Shown piece after piece: positions 17,023-26,236 of a stretch of 64,000 nucleotides of DNA (position 1 is its first letter; every line of letters starts with the position of its first letter). The stretch lies in the NCBI GenBank assembly GCA_041645435.1, contig JBAZQB010000001.1, positions 620,001-684,000 on the forward strand. Reading direction: 5' to 3'. Under the pieces are notes generated by a model. That model saw nothing but the letters and a program-made list of their open reading frames with translations. It had not been told where the DNA came from and searched no databases. This stretch comes from Methanoregula sp. (GTDB lineage Archaea > Halobacteriota > Methanomicrobia > Methanomicrobiales > Methanospirillaceae). The position numbers and the translations under genes were made by a program.

Positions 17023-18249
17023 TTACTTGTTGATATGCACAACTTTTGCCGGGGGGAACCCATTGAAGTACGTGGATGAGGCATGGGAATAAGCCCCGAT
17101 ATTTTCTGAATAGACCAGATCGCCGATCTCAAGGTCAGGCAACTCTGCGGAGAGCGTGATGGTATCAAAAGCATCGCAGGTAGGGCCGAATACCGCGGAA
17201 ATGTGCGTCTCTCCTTCCTTGAATGACAGCACCGGGTAAGTGCTATGGTCAAAGACCTGGCCGGAATACGTGTGGTAAACTCCGTCGTTGATATAATAAC
17301 AGGGTTTCCCGTCGCGGAATGCCTTGCCGACAACTTTTGCCACGACTTCGCAGGCATTGGCAACAAGGAAGCGGCCGGGTTCTGCAAGGATCTGCATATC
17401 TTTGGGAAACAACCGTTTTATTTCAGCAGTCAGTTGTTTTGCAAGAAGTTTGAAGGATTTGACCTCGGGGTGGTACTTCACCGGAAAGCCACCGCCGATA
17501 TCAAGGATCCTGATTTTCCGGCCGGTTCGCGTCTCAACCTCGTTTATGATATCTGCGGACAGCTGCAGGGCCTGGACATAGTTCTCAAAATTTGTACACT
17601 GGCTGCCGACATGAAAACTAAGACCTTCGACAACGAGCCCCATATCGAAAGCTGAAATGATCAGGTCCACTGCCTCGCCCGGATGGGCCCCGAACTTTGA
17701 GGAGAGTTCCACGAGAGAACCGGTATTGGGGACTCGTATCCTGAGCACGAGACCTGCATGTGGTGCATGCCGACGGAGTTTTTTGAGTTCTTCAATATTG
17801 TCAAACGTGACCAGCGGGTTGTATTTGTCAAGCGCTTCTAACGTTTCAATCGGTTTTATCGTATTTGCATAGATGATCTTATCCCAGATCCAGTCCTGGC
17901 GCTCCCTGGCAGGCATTTTCCGGATATTTTCATAGACGATCATAAATTCCGGCATGGATGCAACATCAAAACTGCTGCCCATGTCAAAGAGCGTCCTGAC
18001 TATTTCCGGATTAGAATTTGCCTTTACCGCAAAATAGACCTGGACTTTGGGCAGGTTCTGTCGGAATTCCCGGTAATTATCCCGGAGTTTTTCGTGATCG
18101 ATAACGAAGATGGGGGTACCATGCTCACGGGCGAGATCCTGCAACAGTTCCTTACGGGCATCGCTGATATGGTGTACCCCGTCATCAGTCCCTTTCTTCT
18201 TCCTCTTCTTCTTTGCATCGACCGCGATTTTTGTCATTACATGATTCAT
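17023..18249 (-). CDS. Fold-III PLP decarboxylase, ornithine decarboxylase-like
   Basis: 408 residues of alanine-racemase-fold decarboxylase. PLP lysine is in VYFAVKANSNPE; FHVGSQC stacks on the cofactor, GGGFP and EPGR bind its phosphate, and the catalytic cysteine lies in FGPTCDAFD, the form seen in ornithine/lysine decarboxylases and not in carboxynorspermidine decarboxylases. It should release CO2 from ornithine (or lysine) to give a diamine. It follows the homospermidine synthase gene with a TGAATG junction, so the two are translated together; putrescine made here would be the substrate of the partner. The first ~25 residues are a lysine-rich extension (KKKRKKKG) of unclear purpose. Archaea more often make putrescine from agmatine, so this route is worth noting. 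Confidence 0.85.
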   Translation of the reverse strand: MNHVMTKIAVDAKKKRKKKGTDDGVHHISDARKELLQDLAREHGTPIFVIDHEKLRDNYREFRQNLPKVQVYFAVKANSNPEIVRTLFDMGSSFDVASMPEFMIVYENIRKMPARERQDWIWDKIIYANTIKPIETLEALDKYNPLVTFDNIEELKKLRRHAPHAGLVLRIRVPNTGSLVELSSKFGAHPGEAVDLIISAFDMGLVVEGLSFHVGSQCTNFENYVQALQLSADIINEVETRTGRKIRILDIGGGFPVKYHPEVKSFKLLAKQLTAEIKRLFPKDMQILAEPGRFLVANACEVVAKVVGKAFRDGKPCYYINDGVYHTYSGQVFDHSTYPVLSFKEGETHISAVFGPTCDAFDTITLSAELPDLEIGDLVYSENIGAYSHASSTYFNGFPPAKVVHINK

Positions 18250-19692
18250 TCATTGCACAAATAAGAAGTTTTTGAATTGCCAGACATCTTGCCGGTCATA
18301 ATCATTCTCCGGATTCTCCTTGAAGTAGACCGCCCGGTTTTTCAACGGGGTCCAGTCTGAAGAGCCTGAATAGAATTCGCCAAGATATGGCCTTGCAATG
18401 TCCAGCACAAACTCATGGGGCAGATCATCGGGAAGACAGAAACCACGCCTGGGATTTTCAATCATCCACATGACCGCGGTCACGACGCCTAGGCCGACCT
18501 GGACCGTTGTCGCGTTCTGCCCGGGAGCAAGGGTCTTTGCTTCCTCAATCGAAAGGATACTCCCCGTCCACCAGGAATGATAAGGATGACCCATCAGGAG
18601 CGCACCTAATGTATCCGATCCGCTGATGATCTCCCGGTCATTTAAGATCCGCAACTTAGGTTGCAGTTCGTAATTTCTTCCCCGCAGTTCATGGAGCGAG
18701 GCAATGGTTGCATCGCAGGGTTGATACGCGTAATGCACGGTTGGCCGATAGATTGCCTTGCCGTCTTTCCAGACGGTCCAGCGATCTGATATGCCAAAAG
18801 CTTCGCCATGCCGGATGACCATGCCAACAATCTCATGGTGAGGGACCCACGAGCGCACCCACGTATTGATCCCCATCTTCGCAAGCAGGATCTCGTTTTT
18901 GGGCCCTACGGGGGGAATCGTGGCTTTTTCCGGAAGATCTTTTTCATGAGTTCCCCAGCCGATCTCTGCCGGGGCGGTCCCTTCTTCCCTGAGCCCTTCA
19001 ATACACCATGTCCCGACAAATTCATCTACGGTTTTGGGTGACCGGGAAATCTGGGTATCCCTTTCTGAACAGTGGATAACTTTTACGCCGGTTTCCATCG
19101 CAAGCCCGGCAAAATTCTGCTTCAGGATCAGGTTCTTCATCCGTTCCGGATCCGGTGCTATGTCATCTGCAATCATTCTGCGCGCAATATCACAGAGACC
19201 CTGTCGTGCAAAGTGAGAGATGAGGCCAGGATTTGCACCGTGATCCACCACACAGGTTGCACCGTCATGCCAGTCTTTCGTGAGTTCGTGAAGTTTCATC
19301 TGACGGAAATACAGGGTCTTTTCATACGGGCTGGCTGTGAATTTCTCCGCATCGGGATCCCAGGCTTCTACGGATGTATTCACATACATGACGTTATGGT
19401 CATGACACCACTGCACCAGTTCACAGCAGTCAATATTCCACGCGAGATCTATCAGGAGACCTCCATCGGCAAGGTATTCCGAAAGAATCTGGTCAAGGTT
19501 ATCCCGGGTAACTTTTCTCTTAAAAAACCGGAGACCACCTGTTGTCCACGCTTTGAGATCCTGCGCTTTATTTTTAAAATCGATAATGGTAATATTTTCA
19601 AGCGGTATGGTTACATGCCGGAGCAGGATGGGGAGTGTGCACTTGGACACGGCCCCATACCCGATAATTAACACTTTATTTTTAAATTCCAC
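18250..19692 (-). CDS. hss: Homospermidine synthase
   Basis: 480 residues. An N-terminal Rossmann fold (VLIIGYGAVSKCTLPILLRH) binds NAD, and the body carries the family landmarks VDHGANPGLISHFA, GPKNEILLAKMGINTWVRSW and MVIRHGEAFGISDRW. The enzyme oxidises putrescine with NAD+ and condenses the aldehyde with a second putrescine (or with spermidine) to give homospermidine. Saccharopine dehydrogenase-like proteins are the nearest alternative, but the MVIRHGEAF block favours homospermidine synthase. The predicted start is a GTG at 19692 directly after a GGGGGTAGGA stretch. The decarboxylase supplying putrescine is the next gene in the same operon. Confidence 0.85.
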   Translation of the reverse strand: MEFKNKVLIIGYGAVSKCTLPILLRHVTIPLENITIIDFKNKAQDLKAWTTGGLRFFKRKVTRDNLDQILSEYLADGGLLIDLAWNIDCCELVQWCHDHNVMYVNTSVEAWDPDAEKFTASPYEKTLYFRQMKLHELTKDWHDGATCVVDHGANPGLISHFARQGLCDIARRMIADDIAPDPERMKNLILKQNFAGLAMETGVKVIHCSERDTQISRSPKTVDEFVGTWCIEGLREEGTAPAEIGWGTHEKDLPEKATIPPVGPKNEILLAKMGINTWVRSWVPHHEIVGMVIRHGEAFGISDRWTVWKDGKAIYRPTVHYAYQPCDATIASLHELRGRNYELQPKLRILNDREIISGSDTLGALLMGHPYHSWWTGSILSIEEAKTLAPGQNATTVQVGLGVVTAVMWMIENPRRGFCLPDDLPHEFVLDIARPYLGEFYSGSSDWTPLKNRAVYFKENPENDYDRQDVWQFKNFLFVQ

Positions 19693-20283
19693 TCCTACCC
19701 CCCGGCACTAATTCCCAGAGCCGGATCTACGCTTAAGTTTTGATCATTGTACATGATAAAATGTTGAGAAAACAGGGTCTCTGGAATTGATTTCAGACTC
19801 GCATTTGACAGGAATTAAAAAAATCAAAGTTTCTGCATCACATTCTCTTTTTTCTCATAACGGGAATTTTTATAAAATCTGCGTCCCGGCACGTGATTTT
19901 TGCCGCTACAGATTTTTCTTCAGAATCGGGTGTACAGAAATCACCGGTATCATGTTTTTTTGTACACGTGGGAATTCCCGATTCGTTTCCTTTGGTAGGC
20001 TGTGTACCGGCGAGATGTTTACAGAGATAGGAAAAACTCATCATTTGCGTTCATCTCCAGCATTACCTCTGCAAGCACATAAAGAAATGTCAATATTTTT
20101 ATTTGATCGGGAAATCGGAGTGTCTGTTCCAACGAATAAAAAATTATTGATGTGTCGTATATACCCGCTTTTAATCGGACAGAAAAAAAGTGTAGATGAT
20201 TATTTTTTTACACATTTTAATGTCTTTTCCAACTACATCATTCCAATGCAGGATTGTCAGTTATCGGAAGTAATCTATTCCGG
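19693..20283. other. 591-base intergenic region without recognisable gene
   Basis: AT-rich DNA between the divergent... homospermidine operon promoter (minus strand, left end) and the 3' end of the YkgJ gene. A long plus-strand open frame (19787-20464) crosses it but begins in non-coding-looking sequence and ends antisense to the YkgJ gene, so it is not accepted. The right side has several T-runs (20209-20215) that could end a transcript. No RNA gene or repeat was recognised. Confidence 0.4.
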
Positions 20284-20766
20284 TTATCGCACAACCCTGT
20301 ATCCTGCATGGGTGAGTGTCTGTTCCACATGTTCTTCCCAGCATTTTTCGTCCGTAATTAAAACGCCGGTAATCTCCCTGTTCCAGAGTATGCGAAGATC
20401 TTCATCAGACGTAGTTAACATCCGGGATGCTTCCCTCACCCGGCCTATCCGTGTATCCTGTTGATCCATTATGAGGATATGATAGCAGGAGTACTGGCGA
20501 CAGAGATCGGGGCGGGATGTGTGAACCGAGCAGACACATTTTTTGTTGCCGCCTTCCCGCAGGAACGGGCAGGCCATCGGCCGAACAGTTCTGATCTCCT
20601 GCAACCGGAACAGATCCTGTTTATCAGGATCAATCGAAACGATCCGCTCTTCCCCGGTAACGGAAAATCCGATCCGGTATGATTGAGGTCCAGTCTCTTC
20701 AAGTATTTCGATAATCTCGCCCATGGAGCTGCAGCATTCTCCGCATTGCTGACAGGTAAACGCCAA
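20284..20766 (-). CDS. YkgJ-family cysteine-cluster protein (copy 3 of 3)
   Basis: 160 residues starting LAFTCQQCGECCSSMG, followed by CPFLREGG, CVCSVHTSRPDLCRQYSC: the full set of YkgJ cysteines. Its C-terminal 50 residues (TTSDEDLRILWNREITG onward) are not shared with the other copies. The start is a TTG with AGGGAG eight bases upstream. A divergent promoter region separates it from the small gene preceding the SepCysS gene. Likely to bind Zn or Fe; role unknown. Confidence 0.8.
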   Translation of the reverse strand: MAFTCQQCGECCSSMGEIIEILEETGPQSYRIGFSVTGEERIVSIDPDKQDLFRLQEIRTVRPMACPFLREGGNKKCVCSVHTSRPDLCRQYSCYHILIMDQQDTRIGRVREASRMLTTSDEDLRILWNREITGVLITDEKCWEEHVEQTLTHAGYRVVR

Positions 20767-20874
20767 CGGTTACTCCCTCATTCTCTTGTTCTCGTGTGAG
20801 ATACGATATACCCAGCGTTCCGGCACCGGGCTAAATACGGTTACTTATTTCAGGGCAATCTCAATACTAGTAAG

Positions 20875-21066
20875 GTGAAATTTTTGTCAAAACGGGCAGT
20901 TGACATGACGTTCCAGGCACTCTATACTCTTACCGATCTCCGGGTAATCCTTCGCGAAACGGCACCGCAGCACGAGCTGGATGACAAACAGCGGGTGCAG
21001 GCACAGCGGCTTTTGGAGAACCTTGAACGGCAGGTCGCTTCATTGAAACAGGAGATGCTGAGATGA
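20875..21066 (+). CDS. Small helical protein coupled to SepCysS
   Basis: 63 residues, nearly all helix: MTFQALYTLTDLRVILRE and a second amphipathic helix DDKQRVQAQRLLENLERQVASL. The stop overlaps the start of the SepCysS gene by four bases (ATGA), so the two are translationally coupled. Start may be GTG 20875 or, more likely for a clean helix, ATG 20905. I do not recognise a family. A helical adaptor for the Sep-tRNA pathway would be an attractive guess given the coupling and the known existence of the SepCysE adaptor in other methanogens, but no sequence feature proves it. Confidence 0.6.
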   Translation: MKFLSKRAVDMTFQALYTLTDLRVILRETAPQHELDDKQRVQAQRLLENLERQVASLKQEMLR

Positions 21067-22244
21067 GATGCGCGAGTGGTATCGAAGCGCGACAGGTGGA
21101 TGAAGTCGCAATTAATATCGATCCTATCCAGGTTGGGGGAAGGCTCACCGGGGATGCAATGAAAGCCGTGATCGCTTACGGTGACGGGTATTCTGTCTGT
21201 GACAACTGCCGCAAGCCCAACCGGCTTGACTATATCAGCAAGCCCCCGATTGCAGAGTTCCACAAGGATGTCGCAGCCTGGCTGAACATGGATGCCGTCC
21301 GCACAGTGCCCGGTGCACGGCGGGGATTCCAGGCTGTCGCCCACACGTACGTTCAGAAGGGTGATCCGGTTCTCCTCACTTCGCTCTCCCATTATACCGA
21401 GTTCCTTGCGATTGAAGGAGCAGGGGGGATTGCCTGCGAAATTCCTGCAAACGATAAGCGCATGATAACACACGATGCAACCGCAGCGAAGATTGAAGAA
21501 GTTAAAAAACAGTCCGGCAAAGCTCCGGTTCTTGCTTTCATCGATCATGTTGACTACCAGTTTGGCAATATGCACGATGTAAAAGCAATCGCAAAGGTCT
21601 GCCACCAGTACGATATCCCCGTGCTCTATAACGGGGCCTACACGGTCGGTATCCTGCCCGTGAATGGCAGGGATCTGGGAGTGGATTTTGTTGTCGGTTC
21701 CGGGCATAAGAGCATGGCAGCTCCAGCTCCGTCCGGCATCCTTGCAGCAACCTCAGAACGAGCGGGAGAAGTGTTCCGCACGACTGCCATTATTGGCGAT
21801 GTGACCCAGCGAAAATTTGGGATAAAAGAGCCCGAGATGATGGGATGCACGCTGATGGGTGTCACCCTTATTGGCATGATGGCATCATTTCCGCACGTAA
21901 AGGAACGGGTAAAACACTTTGACTTTGAACTGGAAAACAACCGGATCGTTGTGGATGGACTTCTTGCGGTTGAAGGAACGAAGATCCTCTCGGAGATGCC
22001 ACGGAAGCACACGCTGACCCGGGCAGACACGATCGGTTCATTTGACAGAATCGCAGAATCCCATAAAAAGCGGGGCTTCTTCTTTTCAAGCGCACTTGAG
22101 GAGAAGGGGGTAACCGGTGTCATCCCCGGTGCAACAAAAGTCTGGAAGTTCAACACGTATGGTATGACGCGGAAGCAGGCAGTATACCTTGCGGAAGTGT
22201 TTGCCGGTATCGCAAATGAGAACGGTCTGCATCTGCGGGCATAA
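21063..22244 (+). CDS. pscS: O-phospho-L-seryl-tRNA:Cys-tRNA synthase (SepCysS)
   Basis: 393 residues of type-I PLP enzyme. Landmarks: INIDPIQVGGRLT at the N-terminus, YGDGYSVCDNC, GARRGFQAV, and the PLP lysine in VGSGHKSMAAPAPSG. The enzyme converts phosphoseryl-tRNA-Cys, made by SepRS, to cysteinyl-tRNA-Cys using a sulfide donor; it is the cysteine route of most methanogens lacking CysRS. The cysteines in the N-terminal part (SVCDNCRKP and the preceding RCASG) match the ones known to carry persulfide or an iron-sulfur cluster. It overlaps the 63-residue gene upstream by four bases. The SepRS gene is not in this window. Confidence 0.93.
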   Translation: MRCASGIEARQVDEVAINIDPIQVGGRLTGDAMKAVIAYGDGYSVCDNCRKPNRLDYISKPPIAEFHKDVAAWLNMDAVRTVPGARRGFQAVAHTYVQKGDPVLLTSLSHYTEFLAIEGAGGIACEIPANDKRMITHDATAAKIEEVKKQSGKAPVLAFIDHVDYQFGNMHDVKAIAKVCHQYDIPVLYNGAYTVGILPVNGRDLGVDFVVGSGHKSMAAPAPSGILAATSERAGEVFRTTAIIGDVTQRKFGIKEPEMMGCTLMGVTLIGMMASFPHVKERVKHFDFELENNRIVVDGLLAVEGTKILSEMPRKHTLTRADTIGSFDRIAESHKKRGFFFSSALEEKGVTGVIPGATKVWKFNTYGMTRKQAVYLAEVFAGIANENGLHLRA

Positions 22245-22385
22245 AACGAACCGCACCCTTTTTAATTAATCCGGCATTCTCGCGGATCCGGCTCACCGGT
22301 TGGTTTTAATACACGGGATGTCCCATGTTTCGTTATCCCGATACGATGACTTTAGTGACAGAATACCGGTGAGCGAGAGGGCAGG

Positions 22386-23864
22386 ATGTTTGAAAAGCTG
22401 GATCTGACTAAGACTATCGATAATGAAACCTTTGAAAAGCCAATTGGCGATTTGAAAGAGCGCCTGAGTATTCTCCAGCGGACACTTCGCGATCTCAATA
22501 TTCCCGTCATCATCGTTCTTGAAGGGTGGAATGCATCCGGCATCACCATGTCCATCCACGAGATCATCCAGTCGCTCGATCCCCGTGGTTTCAATCTGCA
22601 TGCAATCGACAATCCCAGTGATGAAGAAGCGGCACGCCCGTTCATGTGGAGATTCTGGCTGCGGACCCCATCCAACGGAAGGATCGCCATTTTTGCCCGC
22701 AGCTGGTACAGCAGGGCTTTAGCTGAAAAACTGTCAAGCATTGGCTGGAAAAAGACAATGAAAGATAAGATCAATTCGATCAATAATTTTGAACGGCAAT
22801 TGGCAGATAATGGCACGGTAATCTTTAAATTTTTTTTACATATCAGCAAAGATGATCAGAAGATGCGCCTGCTTGTCCGGGAACGAAACCCGTTGACTGC
22901 ATGGCTCGTCACCCCAAAGATCTGGAATTTCCACCAGCATTATGATACCTATCTTCCGGTAATCGATGAGTTCATTGAAAATACTGATACCGCATATGCC
23001 CCATGGCATGTGATCGAGGCAACGGACCGGAAGTATACCATTTTAAAGATCTATTCCACCCTGGTAAAAATTCTTGAAAAGAGAGTGGCCGAAGCACAGG
23101 CAGCGCAATCAAGAAAAAGTAAAACCAAAAACATAGTCAAACCTCCAAAAAATCCCGTACGGCGAAGATCCTCATCAGAATCGCCTCATTCAAAAGAGGA
23201 ATGCCAGGATATGCTGAACAATCTCCAGATAGAGATGCTGGAGCTCCATTATCTTCTTTTCAAGAGAAAGATCCCGTTCATTATTGCCTATGAGGGCTGG
23301 GATGCCGCAGGAAAGGGAGGAAATATCATGAGAATTGCCCGGCAGATGAATCCTTTGGGTTATGATGTGATTCCGATTGCAGCACCAACACCGAATGAAA
23401 AACAATACCACTATCTCAGGAGGTTCATCAAGCATTTCCCGAGCGCCGGTCACATTGCCATTTATGATCGCAGCTGGTATGGCCGGGTGCTTGTCGAACG
23501 GGTGGAAGGATTCTGTTCCGAGCACGAATGGCAGCGGGCATACCAGGAGATCAACGAGATGGAGCAGGATTATATTGAAAGCAGTGGCGGGGGGATGCTG
23601 AAGTTCTGGCTTGAGATAGATAAAGACGAGCAGCTCAAACGGTTCAAACAGCGGGAGGACGATCCGCTCAAACAATACAAGATTACCGAGGAAGACTGGC
23701 GGAACCGGGAGAAATGGGACCAGTATAATGAAGCGGTTGATGAGATGCTGGCAAGAACCAACACTCCCTATGCCCCGTGGGTTGTCATAGAATCCGATGA
23801 CAAAGGATATGCCCGGGTCAAGGCGCTGAAAACCGTTATCAAAAGTGTTGAGAAACTTCTCTGA
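22386..23864 (+). CDS. pap: Polyphosphate:AMP phosphotransferase (two-domain PPK2)
   Basis: 492 residues made of two PPK2 kinase domains. The C-terminal one has a canonical Walker A YEGWDAAGKGGNI and Walker B/lid YDRSWYGRVLVERVEGF. The N-terminal one is degenerate: EGWNASGITMSI lacks the P-loop Lys, and FARSWYSRAL lacks the DRS aspartate. This paired active/inactive layout is the class II PPK2 that phosphorylates AMP to ADP with polyphosphate. A lysine-rich linker (RKSKTKNIVKPPKNPVRRRS) separates the halves. It is a single gene after the SepCysS unit; no polyphosphate kinase or exopolyphosphatase gene is nearby. Confidence 0.88.
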   Translation: MFEKLDLTKTIDNETFEKPIGDLKERLSILQRTLRDLNIPVIIVLEGWNASGITMSIHEIIQSLDPRGFNLHAIDNPSDEEAARPFMWRFWLRTPSNGRIAIFARSWYSRALAEKLSSIGWKKTMKDKINSINNFERQLADNGTVIFKFFLHISKDDQKMRLLVRERNPLTAWLVTPKIWNFHQHYDTYLPVIDEFIENTDTAYAPWHVIEATDRKYTILKIYSTLVKILEKRVAEAQAAQSRKSKTKNIVKPPKNPVRRRSSSESPHSKEECQDMLNNLQIEMLELHYLLFKRKIPFIIAYEGWDAAGKGGNIMRIARQMNPLGYDVIPIAAPTPNEKQYHYLRRFIKHFPSAGHIAIYDRSWYGRVLVERVEGFCSEHEWQRAYQEINEMEQDYIESSGGGMLKFWLEIDKDEQLKRFKQREDDPLKQYKITEEDWRNREKWDQYNEAVDEMLARTNTPYAPWVVIESDDKGYARVKALKTVIKSVEKLL

Positions 23865-23869
23865 ACTTT

Positions 23870-24796
23870 TTAAAATCCCCGGTGGAGTCCGCAACTCTGT
23901 GCACTTCTGATGGCAAACATATATTCATCGGCCGTGATCTTACGCTTAAGGCATGCCGGTAACGGTTTATTATCCGGATTGGACGCATGCCATGAAGGAT
24001 GGTACTGATCCATGATATTGACGTAGGATTCCCGCGAGATATTTTCCGCTATCCATGGAAGGATGTGATCACTGCCTGCCAGGTTGTCCGGCAGCACCAG
24101 ATGCCGGATGATCAGACCTTTCCTGGCTATACCCTCTTCAATCACGAGATCACCAACCTGCCGGTGCATCTCCTCAATAGCCGCTTTCATAAAATCTACA
24201 TAGTGTGGTGCATCCGAAAGAGCAAGTGCCACTTCATTGCTTGCGTATTTTGCATCCGGCATGTAGATGTCCACAATGCCTTCCAGGAGCCGGAGCGTAT
24301 CTGCAGAATCGTATCCCCCACTGTTATACACCAGCGGAATAGTAAGTCCCTGCCCGATGGCGATGCCAAGACTGCTGAGCAGCTGCGGCACGATATGTGA
24401 CGGTGTGACAATATTGATGTTATGGCATCCCTGAGTCTGGAGCCGGATCATCATTCCTGCCAGCGTCTCAACAGGAACCTCTTGCCCCCTGCCACACTGG
24501 CTGATAGCATAATTCTGGCAGAACCCGCAGGCTAAGTTGCAGTGGGTAACAAAGATGGTACCTGAACCATTCCGCCCGACAAGCGGGGGCTCTTCACCAA
24601 AATGCGGGCCGTAACTGGCAATGACAGGAAGAAACCCGGTCCTGCAGTACCCTTTCTCATTGCAGGTCCGGTTAACCCGGCATTGGCGCGGGCAGATTGT
24701 ACAGGATTTTAAAATATCATAGGCCCGATCGATGCGTTCGGCCAGCTCTCCGGAGTTATAGAGTGTAATATAGCCCGCATGGTTTTTTTCCGGCAT
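23870..24796 (-). CDS. Radical SAM protein, PflA-like (COG1313 type)
   Basis: About 308 residues from the start adopted here. A cysteine-rich N-terminus (CTICPRQCRVN, CNEKGYCRTG) precedes the radical SAM motif THCNLACGFCQNY, and YNSGGYDS and MPDAKY follow as SAM-binding elements; the C-terminus is a WxxHHY-poor tail GLHRGF. This is the pyruvate-formate-lyase-activase-like group that pairs extra cysteines with the radical cluster. The substrate is unknown. The open frame extends to 24883, 23 bases into the thiI gene; the methionine at 24796 gives the usual N-terminus for the group. Adjacent to thiI, it may share its message. Confidence 0.85.
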   Translation of the reverse strand: MPEKNHAGYITLYNSGELAERIDRAYDILKSCTICPRQCRVNRTCNEKGYCRTGFLPVIASYGPHFGEEPPLVGRNGSGTIFVTHCNLACGFCQNYAISQCGRGQEVPVETLAGMMIRLQTQGCHNINIVTPSHIVPQLLSSLGIAIGQGLTIPLVYNSGGYDSADTLRLLEGIVDIYMPDAKYASNEVALALSDAPHYVDFMKAAIEEMHRQVGDLVIEEGIARKGLIIRHLVLPDNLAGSDHILPWIAENISRESYVNIMDQYHPSWHASNPDNKPLPACLKRKITADEYMFAIRSAQSCGLHRGF

Positions 24797-24860
24797 TTGC
24801 ACCCGTACAGGAAAGATGGCAGCACGATAGTATAATTGTTGGTTGTGACAGGCAGGGATC

Positions 24861-26072
24861 TTACAAGTCTGAAACGATCTCACTGTTCAGTGCCGTAACA
24901 TACTTCAGTTCCGTACATGCCTTGTCGATAATGGCGGTGATCTCCATCTTCTGCTCGCATTCCAGAATGGCTTCCAGTACAGCAGCAGTTGCGGGCATCT
25001 TGGGGACTGCCCGGCAGGCAAGATCGCCCGGGTGCGTGTCAAACGTGCCTATGCGGCGGGCCAGGGTGATGGTCTCTTCCTTGTCGTACGTGATGAGGGG
25101 GCGGAGCACCGGTACGGTTAATCCTTCTGAAATAACAGAAAGGTTGGGCAGCGTCTGGGAAGCTACCTGCCCGAGATTTTCACCGGTAATAATTGCCAGG
25201 GCACCTTCGTGCTGCATGAGGCGGGAAGCAACCTGCAGCATGAACCGCTTGCAGATCACGCACCGGTATCTCGGTGGGATACGGAGCTCCTGCATACGGT
25301 CATACAGGGGCTCGCTGTTTGCAATCACCATCATGAGCGGATTACCGGCACACCAGCGCGAGAGCCGGCGGTGGTTTTCGATTGCTGCCGCCTTTACATC
25401 GCTCCCGGCCCAGCGGCCACCGTCAAGATGAATGTGGGTGATCTCGCACCCGCGTTTCATGGCAAGCCATGATGCTACTGGTGAATCAATCCCCGAGGAG
25501 AGAAGTACCAGCGCCCGCCCCTGCGTTCCCCAGGGCAATCCACCGGGGGATGTAATCCGTGAATCATATACCAGTCCGCCAAAATCCCTCACTTCGACAA
25601 AGACCTCGTAATCAGGATGATCAAGGTCAACGTGCAGGCCGGGAATCTGCTCATAGATTGCAGAACCTATCCGGGCACCCAGTACCTGGCTGTCAAGTCC
25701 TGTCTTCTGCTGGCGTTTTGCCCGGACGGCAAAACTCATACCCGCTGAAAGGTGTTCTTTTGCCAGGGTAATTGCTGCTGTGCAGAGATCATCGATATGA
25801 CCCCCGGTTTTTATGCAGATGCTGACATCGACAATCCCAAAAATACGCGAGACAATATCGGCTATTTTTTCGGGCTCATCGCCAAAGATCAGGATACGCC
25901 CCCGGGGCGTTTCGTAATGTCCACGCAGCCCTGACGCGGCAAGTGCTTTTCCGATATTTCGTAAGAGCAATCCGATAAAATGGTGTTTCACCGGTTCGCT
26001 TTTTAAAAACAGCTCGCCGTATCGTACCATTACGAGCCGTTTTGAACTGCAGTTTTCTTGGCCGGTTTGCAT
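24861..26072 (-). CDS. thiI: tRNA 4-thiouridine synthase ThiI
   Basis: 403 residues: ferredoxin-like domain (VMVRYGELFLKS), THUMP domain (to ~170) and an ATP-pyrophosphatase domain whose PP-loop reads LLSSGIDSPVASWLAMKRG. The conserved cysteine pair region appears as RYRCVICKRFML. No rhodanese domain is fused, as is usual in archaea, so sulfur must come from another persulfide donor. The enzyme makes s4U8 in tRNA and may feed thiamine thiazole synthesis. The reading frame overlaps the start of the radical SAM open frame by 23 bases. Confidence 0.92.
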   Translation of the reverse strand: MQTGQENCSSKRLVMVRYGELFLKSEPVKHHFIGLLLRNIGKALAASGLRGHYETPRGRILIFGDEPEKIADIVSRIFGIVDVSICIKTGGHIDDLCTAAITLAKEHLSAGMSFAVRAKRQQKTGLDSQVLGARIGSAIYEQIPGLHVDLDHPDYEVFVEVRDFGGLVYDSRITSPGGLPWGTQGRALVLLSSGIDSPVASWLAMKRGCEITHIHLDGGRWAGSDVKAAAIENHRRLSRWCAGNPLMMVIANSEPLYDRMQELRIPPRYRCVICKRFMLQVASRLMQHEGALAIITGENLGQVASQTLPNLSVISEGLTVPVLRPLITYDKEETITLARRIGTFDTHPGDLACRAVPKMPATAAVLEAILECEQKMEITAIIDKACTELKYVTALNSEIVSDL

Positions 26073-26236
26073 ATTCTTATGAACTATTGATATTCAAGGG
26101 AGATAACCATTGGCGGTGACAGACTGTTTTTGCGGATGTTTTTTCATTTTCAAGTACTGTTTTTACGGGATTTGTTGTTAAAAAAAGAGTACTGACAACG
26201 AAATCCTTTAATCAGGAGAGTGAATAGTGTACTGAA

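Noticed and set aside
19787..20464. Plus-strand frame of 225 residues
   Set aside because: Low-complexity, Phe/Ile-rich translation of AT-rich DNA, and antisense to the YkgJ gene at its right end.
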